This document shows, piece by piece, positions 31,207-41,197 of a stretch of DNA of 42,700 nt. Source of the DNA: Chara braunii (Eukaryota; Streptophyta; Charophyceae; Charales; Characeae); contig BFEA01000675.1 of NCBI GenBank assembly GCA_003427395.1, positions 281,014-323,713 of the forward strand, read 5' to 3'. Position numbers and translations under genes: made by a program. The stretch's first letter is position 1; every line of letters begins with the position of its first letter. Below the pieces are notes generated by a model. It ran no database searches, was not told where the DNA came from, and was given only the letters and a program-made list of their open reading frames with translations.

Positions 31207-31253
31207 CTCTTCTTCTTCTTCTTCTTCTTTTTTTTTTTTTTTTTTTTTTTTTT
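31207..31253. repeat. CTT microsatellite and T tract
   Basis: (CTT)n followed by a run of about 25 Ts. It is enclosed by a 15-bp inverted repeat (31116-31130 and 31360-31374). Confidence 0.85.
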
Positions 31254-31505
31254 AAGTCTGACATCATGGCCGACCCCTGTAGCTATGGCACCTGGCCTGA
31301 CACCACGGCCACGGTACGTTTCATTGCCTTGTGGAGCTAGGTGGCTGTTTTCTTTGCCCTTTTTGCCCATTTGAAACGCTGTTCTGACATAAACGTACTT
31401 GTCGTAACTTCTTTTTCTGCCCAGTTCCTCACTTCTTCGTTGGCAGCCAGTTGCGGTTGAGTAAGACTTAATGTAATAAAGGTAAAACGTTGCAGAGGCA
31501 TTTAC

Positions 31506-31577
31506 CGTCTCTCTCTTCGTCATAATGACCACAGTGCCAGAGCTGTCAAACTGGGGTCTCCCTGCCCTCCCTGCCAT
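31506..31577 (-). CDS. HFM1: HFM1/MER3-like helicase exon C (motif VI)
   Basis: This 72-nt exon is exactly 24 codons, phase 0 at both ends. It begins MAGRAGRPQFDSSGTVVIM and ends KRET. It follows GTGCTTCACAG and precedes GTAAATG on the minus strand. MAGRAGRPQFD, together with the Gln that ends the previous exon, forms helicase motif VI (QMxGRAGRP), whose arginines contact ATP. PQFD and VIMT are typical of Ski2-like helicases of the HFM1 group. Confidence 0.92.
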
Positions 31578-31875
31578 CTGTGAAGCACAACAAAGTGTCT
31601 GTCAGCGCACATAGAAGAAACTCCGCTCAACTAATAGATTCAAATTGGTGTAAGAACTTAGAAGTCCTGTTTCAATTCCAAATTTACACAGAGGCAGAAC
31701 GTTGAGACCGAAACCAAAAAGTGGAGCTTTTCCTACATCTCTGCCAGATTTCTGGAGAAGAAGTGTTTGAATAGCTTCATTTTAATCGCGTTTGTCTACA
31801 AAGTTTGTTCAGTTGTCATAGTTTTCATTCCGTGTCATTCTCGATCATTTTTTATATAATGTTTATAATTATTTC

Positions 31876-32794
31876 TGCGAGGCTACGCCCGCTTAGCCCC
31901 TACGGGGCCCTATCTGCCACAAGGTCGGCCGCCCTAAGTGAAGGCAGGCACGACAGACCCTTCGGGCCTCATTCTTCAGGGTACCCCGCATCGGGGAAAT
32001 TCAGACAGTTGCGTTGCGCCAGTTGGTTGAATGAATCCAGGCCCTGGGCCGCCTGTGTAAATGAATGTGAAGCAGGCNCTGGGCTGGATACGGGTACCGG
32101 GCCAAACACAGGCCGAAAGCAGTTGGGCGCATGCAACCACTNCAGGCNCAAGGCCTGCTCTCTTCGTGACTGGGCCTGGGCCTACCGGGGCCTACCGGAA
32201 GCTTCCTGGACTGGACGCAGGCAGGCCACTTCGATATAGGGAAGGGCCTGCCTCCTCATTCGGCATTCGGGTGCTGGCTGCATGCTGCGTGAGCGCTGCT
32301 GTGCAATCCGCTGGCTGGCTGGCACTCACGCTCTCACGGGCGAGTAGGAGGGAGCACGCAGCCATAGCCAAGCTGCGCTGCTGTATGCTAGGTGAAGCGC
32401 AGGGTGGTCCTTGGGGTGCTAGTGGCATCTGTGCGGTGTGGATCGGGGTTGTGAGTGTTACGAGAGACATACTTGGTGCTGAAGCGTGCGGCATTGGTCG
32501 CCATATGCTCGTACTTCGGGAACGCTGTTGATGTCATCATTCTGCTTCGTAGTATAGGCTAGATAGGATCTGCTACCTGTAGTCTGGGCGCCGAGCGCCA
32601 ATAGGATATCAACTCTGGTTCGTAGTTGATGATGATGGGACTACTTCAGCATTGTCAATTTTGAACTCTTGGTGTGTTCTTATTTGGTGTATCTCGTGAT
32701 GCAAGTCTGCTGTGGTTCGAGGTCAAGACTATCTGGGCTCATATGTATGATGCTGTTTGATTGCTGAAGTTCGCTAATGCTCATCTTCCTTGCA
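31876..32794 (+). repeat. Solo LTR of the element 2 family
   Basis: 919 bp starting TGCGAGGCTACG and ending CTCATCTTCCTTGCA, opposite in orientation to element 2. It follows the element 2 LTR along its length, including the CCCTAAGTGAAGGCAGGC, CCAGTTGGTTGA, TACCGGAAGCTTC and GGCTAGATAGGATCTGC words. The flanks read ATTTC before the start and, at the right end, the terminal A followed by TTTC, so a 4-5 bp target duplication is present. No internal region adjoins it. It contains three N positions. The open frames inside it are not genes. Confidence 0.92.
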
Positions 32795-34546
32795 TTTCAA
32801 TAATTGCTTGGGAGCTGAATGACGCAGGGAAATGTCGAACTTGTTTTCATTGTTATGATCCTGGCCAATTTCGAAGTACGCATTCATGAGAACACACAAT
32901 GCCTTCCAAATGCAAAAAGAAATGAATGAAGTTGAGAGGAGAGAGAGAGAGAAGAAGAGGAAGACGAAGAAAGAAAGAAGAAGAAGATGTACACCAGCAA
33001 AGACCAATCATAGTTCCCTCCTCCTCGCCAACCACACTCCTCCTCTCTTATTCAAACAATAAATAATAATAATGATGTTTAATGGCTGAACCAGAAATGT
33101 CCGAATCCCTCTTCTACTGAAGGTACAACATGAGGTCCACCATAGTCATGGCCATCCTTCTCCTTGCTCTTCATGAAGGCCGAGGCTATGGTGGACTGCT
33201 AGGGCCTTGCCCTGATGTGCAAAAGACAACTCAAAACAGCTATGGCTGCTCTACCTCAGGCCGCCATGCCTGACTCTGCCTCAAAGCTTCTTGGTGTAGC
33301 TCTACCCCAACTGGGGCCTTCCAGATGCAGCGCCCACCATGGTGATGAAGATGGTGTCCACCATATCCAGGGAAGTACCTATGGCGCTCCCCCTTTCTAG
33401 TCCTCGTCCTCCTCCTCCTCCAGTCCGTGCTCCTCCACCATAGCCACGGTGGCCCGGTGGGAAGCTGGGCGCTCCTTCCTCCCCAGCAGCGCTCCAAGCA
33501 GTGTGTCGCAATACTTGCACACCGAAGAATGAGGAGGAGTTCTTTGCTCCTCCAAGAGATATAATAGCGGCCTGCTTGCCTCTTGGTTGGCGACTTCCAG
33601 GCCGCGCGGCCTCCAAGCAACCGGTACCGCCACCATTTCGGAGGGAAACCATAATTGCAGACTCTGATACTGCCCGTACAGGCCCTAGACTCAGACTGAT
33701 TGGACTGGTATCCGCCTAGAACTAGCCTACAACCACTGGGCCTCTAAAAATGCCAACTTTTGTCTTTTTCTGTTCGGCCTCAAGTACCCTACACATCTAC
33801 CGCTACTTGGTGTGTACCGGCCTACCAGCCACTTGAGAGTTTTTCCGCTGCTCTAAGTGTCGCAGGCCTCTTGCCCTTCCACTTGAGTGTTTTCCCCGCT
33901 GCAACCCTCAATGTTACGGCCACAGGTAAGTACCGGCCCTTCGGGCCTTCCGAACGAACAAGTGCCCTTGCGGGTCACACACACTCGAACCGAGAAGCAC
34001 TCAGACGGGCACGCAGATCAGGAAGCACACACCCACACAGACTTAGAAAAATCAGCAACAAGCGGGAAACTCAGCAACGCATACATTCCATTGACAAAAC
34101 TCAGAAATCAGCTGTGTGTCTCAGTCCGTGTTTGGCAGGTCCTTACATCATTATGTTTTGAAGCTTAATGATAATTCTTAGATTGAATCCTAAAGATTGG
34201 ATGGCGTCCGCCGTCCTTGTTACCTGCTTGCGGTAACACCACCGATCATCTACCCCTTCATCTCACATACAAAATAAGGAAGGATAATTCAAGGATTAAA
34301 AATAATAATAATAATAAAAATGAAAATAAAAGGAAGGATCGAAAGATGGCCATTCAGAACATCGCACCATGCAACAGTAGGACGCCCTACAATGTTCAGC
34401 AGGAGATTTTTCAAAGCAAACACAAATACACGAAGGGACAGGTAAGAAAAGAGCATTCTCGACAACGACTTACCGTCTCTTCCTCATATAGATAACACGG
34501 AAAAGAAACTGGCAATATTAGCCAATTAACAGCTCCCAACAACTGC

Positions 34547-34550
<4 letters not shown>
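32795..34550. other. Intronic non-coding stretch
   Basis: Within the large HFM1 intron. A GA-rich patch lies near 32933-32990 and an (AAT)n patch near 34299-34318. GC-rich sequence at 33130-33720 has overlapping open frames on both strands, with low-complexity Glu/Gly-rich translations and no domain I recognise. Confidence 0.5.
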
Positions 34551-34637
<87 letters not shown>

Positions 34638-34680
34638 GAAAAAACAAACAAACAAACAAACAAACAAACAAACAAACAAA
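34551..34680. repeat. CT microsatellite followed by AAAC microsatellite
   Basis: (CT)n over 34551-34634, then (AAAC)n to about 34680. The long Arg-Glu open frame on the minus strand is a by-product. Confidence 0.95.
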
Positions 34681-34789
34681 CAGAGACTCCGAAGCCATAA
34701 AGACAAATTGCCTCTAATGGTATATTTAGTATAAGCAACTTGAAGCTCTAAGATCACATCCGTTGAATAAAATCCAGTTAAGGAAATCC

Positions 34790-34792
<3 letters not shown>

Positions 34793-34851
<59 letters not shown>
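34793..34851. repeat. Second CT microsatellite
   Basis: (TC)n of about 59 bp, some 110 bp from the first AAAC tract. Confidence 0.95.
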
Positions 34852-34854
<3 letters not shown>

Positions 34855-34997
34855 CTTGTAAATGTTTCAGCCTTTCACTGTGCAACCGTTTGAATGTGCC
34901 AAACGCACGTTCGCGTTCAAACGGCCCGGGGCCGCGTTCATTGGCGTTCAAATGTTCTACGCGCGGCGTGGCGCATTTTTTGTGAACGCGACCCCAG

Positions 34998-35745
34998 TTC
35001 GCTCGCGCGCGCGCCAGGGGCCACGGGGTGGTGGGGTGCGTTCTCAGCGCCCCAGCGCCTCAGATACGGAAAAAAAAAAACAACACCACCCCAGCGCCCC
35101 AGCGCCTCAGATACGAAAAAAAAAAACAAACAGGCCACCACCGGCCACACCCCGGCGCCCCAGCGCCCCAGCGCCCCACACCCAGGCGCCCCGCCGCCCC
35201 AGCGCCCCAGCGCCCACACACCGGCGCCGAGGCAGCCCAGCGCCCACACCACAGCGCCCCAGCGCCCCGGCGCCCCAGCCCCACACCCCGGTTCGTTCGT
35301 GCGCGCCCCAGGGGCCACGGGGTGGTGGTGTGCATTTTCGGAGATGACAAAAAAAAAAAAAGGCCACCACCGGCCACACCCCGGCGCCCCAGCGCCCCAG
35401 CGCCTCAGCTCCCCCGGCGCCCCAGCGCCCCACACCCAGGCGCCCCGGCGCCCCAGCGCCCCAGCGCCCAACACACCCCAGCGCCCCAGCACCCCAGCGC
35501 CACACACCCTGGCGCCCCAGCGCCCCAGTGCCCAAGCCTAGCGCCCCGCAACCCGGCGCACCAGCGCCCCAGCGGCCCACCACCCCACACCCTGGCGCAC
35601 CAGCGCCCAACCGCCCCACCGCCCCACACCCTGGCGCACCAGCGCCTTAGCGCCCCAGCACCCACACACCAGCGCCCAGGCGGCCCAGAGCCCATACCCC
35701 GGCGCCCCAACGCCCCAACACCCCGGCACCCCAGCGCCCACACCC
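34998..35745. repeat. GC-rich octamer array (AGCGCCCC on plus strand)
   Basis: Hundreds of bases are built from AGCGCCCC and GGCGCCCC octamers, mixed with CACACCC and CACC variants. A longer segment with CCAGGGGCCACGGGGTGGTG occurs twice (about 35014 and 35306), each time followed at a short distance by an A tract, so the array also has a higher-order unit of roughly 290 bp. The minus strand reads GGGGCGCT repeats, which meet the simple rule for G-quadruplex formation. Open frames over it on both strands are repeat translations. Confidence 0.9.
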
Positions 35746-36556
35746 CGTCGGCCTGCCTACAACATGACCACACCAGCCTACAACACACCCTCCATTGAAC
35801 ACCCCCCCCACCCGCTCGCACCACGTCGCCTCCATGCCTCACTGGCCGAACACCGTTACTAGAAAAAAAAAACAAAAAAACAAAAAAAAAACAAAAAAAA
35901 GAATAAACAAACCTGATCCAGATTTTGGGGTAGGGCGCAACGGGAGGGTTTGGGTTTTGTGGGGTGTTAACGCGTTTTAGGAATTTAAGTTTGGTGCGGG
36001 TTGAAATCAAACCAAGCCCAAACCAACCAAGGCCGCCCGCGCCCCAGAAGCCTGGTTTTAGTGGTGCTCATACAATGCGAAGTGGGATTTGTGAGAGAAC
36101 ATGAGATTGTCGATGCACACATATATGTACTTGTCATTCCATTCATGTGGACAGATGCAAGTTCACACACTGTTCTATATACGCACATGCAACACCCATC
36201 GTCTGGAAACATAAACATTGCAAACGACAAGATATAATCGAAGCAAAACGCAAACCAACGTAGTATGGATAATAGCAAAATACATCTGACATGTAGGGGC
36301 GACGACCCGCCACAACATCCAAAAAAACACCGACTAAAATGAAGTCTAAAAAGTACCGGCTGAAAAGTAGACAAAAAAATAGACTAAAAAGAAATAATCT
36401 CCGAAGTGTCGAACGAAACCATGTCTGAATTGCGCAAAAAGTACCGAATAAAAAGTAAGAGTATAACACAACATCACGAAACAATACGTCTGTCATGGAC
36501 GACAAAAAAGTAAACTACACTGAGACCGGGCCGCGAAATCGCAAGTCCGTAGACCA

Positions 36557-38378
36557 TCAATGATCGTCGTCTGCATGCGAATCCTGCCTAGACCAATGAG
36601 AACCTTGTCCGTGTGAGCGGCCAGTGCCACGTGCTCGACCTCTCTGCCGCTGCCCGCCGCGTCCGGCAGTGGAAGGCTTGGGAGCCTCGTCGGGGTCGTC
36701 GTCCATAATAACTCTCCTGCCTCCGATTGTTCCGGTTATACCTGCGGCTGCCAGATCAACATGTCGGCGGGAATCACGACGCATAGGAAGACCGTCTGCC
36801 CCTGAAGTCTCCCCCTCCTGGCGTCGATCTAAGGGCACGTGTCGGGCCTGCCTGACTCGTGTAACAACCTCTGGCTCCTGTAAAATAATAGATGCCTCTC
36901 CCAAACCGTACGTCAACGGCAGATCTGCTCCGCCCGCCGCGGCACCGCTTGCGCCCTCACGTCTGACAGGCATGCCACCACTATCACCGACCCTACTGCC
37001 GAACCCCGACACCACAACATCACGACGACTCCCGGTCGTGGAAACCTCTCTCAAACCTGGCTGCCAAGCGGCACTCGCCGTCGTCATCCGTCTCGTCTCA
37101 CTCCATGGTCGATCAGTGTGACCGAACAACATGTTGTCCTCTGACACCCGCGCATGGTCGGTAGTGTCTCTCCATCTACGGGCATCCGACCTCGGGGTGA
37201 GACTGCCGCTTTCTTCCGCAACTACGGTCGCTGGTGAGGAGGATGGCCCTGCTGCGTCGTGAGAGGGCGCCGCGACAGAACCTCCTGAAGGTAAGCTAGG
37301 GCTAGCTGGCCCCCAAGACAAGTCCTGCACGTGAGGCAGACGCCCCGCCGACGGAGGCCTCCTGAAGCACCGCCTGTCGGTCTCGGTCAAATCCACCCCG
37401 GCGTGCGCCTCTAACTCCTCAGCAGTCATACATCCAAATGGGAGACTGCCGCGAGGCACGGCCACATACCTAATCTGCGGCCTCTCCCGTGATGGCGCAA
37501 AAGTAGGGACCGGAGGTGCGCACGTGCCCCTGCCGACTCGTCGCTCCACGATCGGGCTACCGCCATGTGCACGACGCCCAGGATCCACCAGAAACGGTGC
37601 CTGATGTGGCACCACCGGCCCCACAGTCGTGCGAACCACCAAAGTTTGCGGCATCTCCTGTCTGTCTCCGTCATGCCCGTCTCCCACGTCCTCTCTGGGT
37701 ATAACCTCGCTATCGACCTGTGCACCATCTGGCCCCCCAAACGTGTGCATCAGATCAGCCTGAACTGGCGCCTCCGCCCCCATAACATCAACGTCCCCCG
37801 CGACGTCCTCCTCCACCTCGTAGTCGGTGCTATCCTCTCTGCCTGTGCAGATGGTTGAACATCATCAACGCCCACTGACTGCCCCGTCTGTATCTCCTCC
37901 AGACCCGGGGACATGTGCATGACACCCGCAACCAAACCCGTGGCTAGAGGCACGCCCGCGCCCTCATGCAAAGTGTCGTCGGGCCTCTGCTCGTCATGAG
38001 GAGGCTGGTCAGGCACCACACGTGGGTCCTCTGGGGGTGCGAACCCAGTCTCGTGCGACCCCTGCTCAACATCACCTCCCATCCTCGACGCATTGGCTAA
38101 AGCTGCCTCCCCTCGCGTCCTATCGCGATCTCCTTTAGGAGGATACATATGGACAACTTTCTCTCCGTCAACGGACGCGGGCGTGAATGTCCCCAGCTGT
38201 CTCTGTCGCTCTCAAACGCAACGCGGGCCAACTCCTGCGTCCTGGGGTCCCCTCGTGCCATGAGGCAAGCTCGACGACAATCAAGCCTATCCAGCCTCTC
38301 TGCAGATGTCTCTCCAAGGGGTGTGCGGTCCTCATCTCCCTCTGCCTCCGGTGGCGACGACATCAACTCCGCGCGCAT
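36557..38378 (-). pseudogene. Unrecognised GC-rich open region, three frames
   Basis: Three minus-strand open blocks lie end to end in different frames: 38097-38378 (starts MRAELMSSPPEAEGDEDR), 37750-38148, and 36557-37816 (419 residues, the longest in the window). The first has a helical, charged stretch (RLDRLDCRRACLMA). The second is acidic. The third is rich in Arg, Gly, Pro and Ser, has an ELEAHAGVDLTETDRR segment, and ends with an RG-rich tail and acidic residues. I recognise no domain, signal peptide or membrane segment. The single-frame overlaps near 38120 and 37800 look like frameshifts, though splicing is possible. It lies inside the HFM1 intron, same strand. A mobile-element protein or retrocopy is my guess, without proof. 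Confidence 0.5.
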
Positions 38379-39129
38379 GGCAGGGGAGAAAGACCTGCCA
38401 AAAGATATAATCTGGCCCTTTCAGGATACAGAGTCTCAGAACTTTTCACAAACGCCCAAGGGAAGAGTGGGCGGCATTGTTGCTGCCAAATGGGAGACAA
38501 CAGCTAACATAAAGATGGATAAACCTAGCCATGTGGCTGAATGGTACACATGCAACTCTTGATCGACAGATCTGGAGCTCAATTTCTGATGGAATCAAAT
38601 GCAAATTGCATATAGAGTAATGTTACGGACTACCCGCATTAAAGAGGAAAAAGGAGGCGAACAGAAAAAAGACAAAAGGGGAGACTCAGTAGAGAGACAA
38701 ACTGCAGCAGAAAGCTGGACCCAAGAGGAGAGGTCCATATGGGAACGAGGCAGAATCAAGAGCGGTATCCTTGAGCCACGAGGAGTGGGTTCTAGGCTCT
38801 AGCTTTTTGGGTTTTCCGCAACTGTTTCCTGGCCTCATCGTTTTCTACTTATAACAGTGGAACTGTGGAAGATCAACCAGATTGAATTTTCACACCAAAA
38901 TGAAGCCCTAGCCGAAGGGCTTTATGTTTCTTGAACTTTCTTCTTGTCGGGAAGGAAGAGAGACCACTGCAGGCAAATCGGGGGGAGGGAGAGGGGCGAA
39001 AGGGGAGGGAGGAAGTCCAGAGGAGGAAAATGATAAGTTAAAGAAACAAAAGAAGAAGGAGAAGGCAATATCAACAATGAAAAATATAGAGAATTCTCAA
39101 ATATGGAGGTCGAGAGTTGCTTCCCTCAC
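38379..39129. other. Intronic stretch, purine-rich
   Basis: No coding motif seen. A GA-rich patch runs at about 38640-38710 and 38945-39065. It ends at the splice donor of exon B. Confidence 0.5.
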
Positions 39130-39181
39130 CTGCAAACATGTAGACCGATCATACTCCACATATCCACCTCTTGCTCGATCA
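39130..39181 (-). CDS. HFM1: HFM1/MER3-like helicase exon B
   Basis: This 52-nt exon follows CTTGTCCATTGCAG and is followed by GTGAGG on the minus strand. Its first base completes the TA left by the previous exon to a Tyr codon. The next 17 codons give DRARGGYVEYDRSTCLQ. The YVEYDRS...LQ pattern is the segment between motifs V and VI in plant and animal HFM1. It ends in phase 0, as the next exon requires. The phase match on both sides makes a chance find very unlikely. Confidence 0.92.
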
Positions 39182-39997
39182 CTGCAATGGACAAGAAAAG
39201 GCCCAATAGGCCACCCGACCAGTCACCAAATGGTTATAAGAGCCCCCGGACCCAAAAAATGGCGTAATCACCATGTATAAGAGGACAAAGTCTACTCCCA
39301 AAAAATTGGAGTAATGGCCAACGGGGAAAAAAGAACTGTAACAGTCGCAATTTATTGTGCGACCACACAAGGCATACAACAACATAGAGCTATAAGATAA
39401 TACAGGAGTTCTGAATCAGAGAAAACTTCACTTTCATCACCAACATTACGAATTTAATATCTCATTATTGAATTTGTTATAAAAACTATGAAGATATAAT
39501 ATTTAGTATGCAATTCTGTATTTGCTACATCCCAAATGCATGCACTTCTGCATGGCAGAAACGAAGCATTTTTCCTGTTTTATAAAGCTCAAATAAAAAA
39601 ATTAAAACTTATTAAAAAGTCAAAATGGATCGACCATGGGTACAACATGAACATCCGGATCATAGTGTGGACGGTCCGGGTCCGGATGTTCGGGTCCACT
39701 GTCCGGTCCCAAGCGTCCTAATCCGACCCTGAAAGTTACGTCCGACTGTGTGTGATTTAGAAAATATGTTGCCAATGTTCATGCAGATTTTCATTCGTCA
39801 AGCTTCACTGTTTGGTGAAACCGGTTGTGCGCCACTACATTTAGCCCCGAAGCCTGGAGAAGGGAAGTTTGAGCGCAACCATAGCCAGTGAGAACTTGCT
39901 CCTTCCTTTGACTATTTCTCGAGCCATTTGTTGCACGCTGCTTGGGACGGGAGTAGGCTGAGCAGGGCGCTCGCTACTCTATAGATTTCTCTCTGGG

Positions 39998-40135
39998 GTA
40001 CCAGAGTGGCCCAGGTCCACTTGCCCGGCCGGGCCAAAAAAACAAAAAATCAATTATTTTTATTTTTATTTTTTTTGGCAAGGAATTCCGATTTGACCCT
40101 GAGGCAAAAGTTGTTCAGTTTATTTTTCTGCATAA
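39998..40135 (-). repeat. Dispersed repeat, copy 3 (inverted)
   Basis: ACCAGAGTGGCCCAGG, CCCGGCCGGGCC, a T/A-rich stretch, then CTGAGGCAAAAGTTGTTCAG and CTGCATAACAT: the reverse complement of the layout at 25460-25605 and 23690-23775. Confidence 0.85.
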
Positions 40136-40436
40136 CATAGTTTGTTTTCAGATCATGACATTGTTTTGGATGCTCTTTCTTTTTTTATTTTATACCCCCC
40201 CCCCCCCCCCCCAAATTTGCAGGGACCTTCCTTGGCCCTTGACCGGCTGGGCTGCCCAGTCAACTAAGATGACCCGGGCGACCCGGCTTGTAGCCCAGTT
40301 CGGATTGGTTTAATCCATATTGAGGTGCACATGTTCAGTCCCACTTTGGTGCAAAGCTCAAATCATGTGTGATTGATCTGTATCAAGTGGGAAATTGTTG
40401 ATATAGCATAGCTTACTACAGTTAATACAATTTTTT

Positions 40437-40722
40437 ATCACCATCAGCATCATCATCAGTAGTATCATCATCATCATCAGGATCATCATCATCATCAGGA
40501 TCATCATCATTTAAAAAAACAAAAAACTGGGAAAACATAATCATAATGGCTGAAAGTGAATGGTACTTTGACCTTGGAATATTGTTCTTGTAATAGTAAA
40601 GGCGGCCTGCACGGTTAAGGAACAGTGTCACATTTTTCTTGGTTGAGAAAATAACAAATGGTTCTTGCACTGTCTCAATGAAGTCCTGATACTTCCAATG
40701 AATGAATGAATGAATGAATGAA
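40437..40722. repeat. ATC and AATG microsatellites
   Basis: (ATC)n with CAGGATC interruptions (40437-40510) and (AATG)6 (40697-40722), within the intron between exons A and B. Confidence 0.9.
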
Positions 40723-41040
40723 GTACTGTAAAACAATACAGCAAGGAGCATGAGAACAGAAGCGAAAGAATCACCCAATGGCATACATTCATTCCATCAC
40801 GCACGCTCGACAAGAGTTAAAATAAGAAGCATCGAATCCAGGAAGTAAACTCAGTTGCTGGGTACATACTACACAGATATACAGCCATGAGCTCCTCAAA
40901 CTCCTACGCGGCCACTCCTCTAATGATTGTGAAACATCCTTCAAAGCATGTTTTCATTTTTTTTATAACACGGTGCTTACCCGCCACTATAGCGAGCACC
41001 ATTGGCCGCTAACGTGCCCCGCCCCACTCCACAAACTTAC

Positions 41041-41197
41041 TAGTATTGTGTAGACTTGATGACAACCAGATGAGCTGGAAGGTTGACGCCATGTGCCAGA
41101 GTTGTTGTTGTACATAAAACTTGCAGGTCAGAGTTCAGGAATAGCTGCTCCACAGTCGAACGCCCCTCTAAGGTCAAGCCTCCACTGTGGTAGCCAA
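41041..41197 (-). CDS. HFM1: HFM1/MER3-like helicase exon A (motif V)
   Basis: This 157-nt exon follows CGTGGTTATTGCAG and precedes GTAAGT on the minus strand. After two bases that finish a split codon it encodes 51 residues from GYHSGGLTLEGR to VVIKSTQY, leaving TA for the next exon. LCTTTTLAHGVNLPAHLV is helicase motif V, which couples ATP binding to DNA contact. GYHSGG precedes it, as in all HFM1 proteins (GYHxGG). The entry phase requires an upstream exon ending in one base (G gives Val, A gives Ile). Confidence 0.95.

Larger units (their letters stand above)
28190..31505 (-). other. HFM1 intron between exons C and D
   Basis: A 3.3-kb intron with consensus GT and AG ends. It holds a MITE (29814-29923), a 32-bp tandem array (29515-29700), short ~20-bp repeats (30713-30793) and a CTT/T tract (31207-31253). 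Two diverged copies of a segment containing ATTCTGGGG.GCATCA are seen at 28424-28470 and 29371-29417. The open frames here have no recognisable domain. Confidence 0.7.
31578..39129 (-). other. HFM1 intron between exons B and C (7.55 kb)
   Basis: The intron has a GTGAGG start (39129 downward) and a CAG end (31578). It contains a solo LTR on the opposite strand, microsatellites, a GC-rich octamer array that is G-rich in the transcribed RNA sense, and a frame-broken open region on the same strand (36557-38378). Such length and repeat load are in line with large charophyte introns. Confidence 0.75.
39182..41040 (-). other. HFM1 intron between exons A and B (1.86 kb)
   Basis: It starts GTAAGT (41040 downward) and ends CAG. 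It contains the inverted dispersed repeat (39998-40135), a CCGGAC-rich patch (39650-39725), an 18-bp C tract (40195-40212), (ATC)n at 40437-40510 and (AATG)n at 40697-40722. No coding content recognised. Confidence 0.75.
28140..41197 (-). other. HFM1: Partial HFM1/MER3 meiotic crossover helicase gene (four exons found)
   Basis: Four exons with GT/AG borders and consistent phases (41041-41197, 39130-39181, 31506-31577, 28140-28189) encode about 110 residues: from GYHSGGL, through motif V (TLAHGVNLPA), EYDRST, motif VI (MAGRAGRPQFD), to CEPVES. HFM1/MER3 is a superfamily 2 Ski2-like DNA helicase that unwinds recombination intermediates and promotes interfering crossovers in meiosis. VIKST and EYDRST fit HFM1 better than the related ASCC3 or Brr2 (which have VIIKGT). 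Introns are 1.86, 7.55 and 3.31 kb and are full of repeats. Motifs I-IV lie upstream and the Sec63-type domain downstream, neither found here. Function is inferred from homology. I see no stop or frame break in the found part. Confidence 0.85.

Noticed and set aside
31370-31410. YVYVR reading on the minus strand, like a downstream HFM1 segment (YLYVR)
   Set aside because: It lies between exons C and D, so it is out of order for the protein, and it lacks fitting splice sites.
33240-33720. Overlapping open frames on both strands in a GC-rich patch
   Set aside because: Translations are low complexity (Glu runs, Gly runs) in one frame or another. One CKYCDTLL segment hints at a zinc finger but has no partner residues.
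34411-34757. Arg-Glu repeat protein on the minus strand
   Set aside because: It is the translation of the CT microsatellite.
34894-35800. Long open frames (up to 256 residues) on both strands, rich in Pro/Ala or Gly/Trp
   Set aside because: They are translations of the octamer array. A repeat whose unit lacks stops is open in several frames, with no sign of coding selection.
36624-37858. Plus-strand open frames opposite the 36557-38378 region
   Set aside because: They are GC-rich shadows of the longer minus-strand frame.
39840-40000. A stretch that looked like a possible structured RNA gene
   Set aside because: I compared it from memory with U1, U2, U4, U5 and U3 and found no conserved box.
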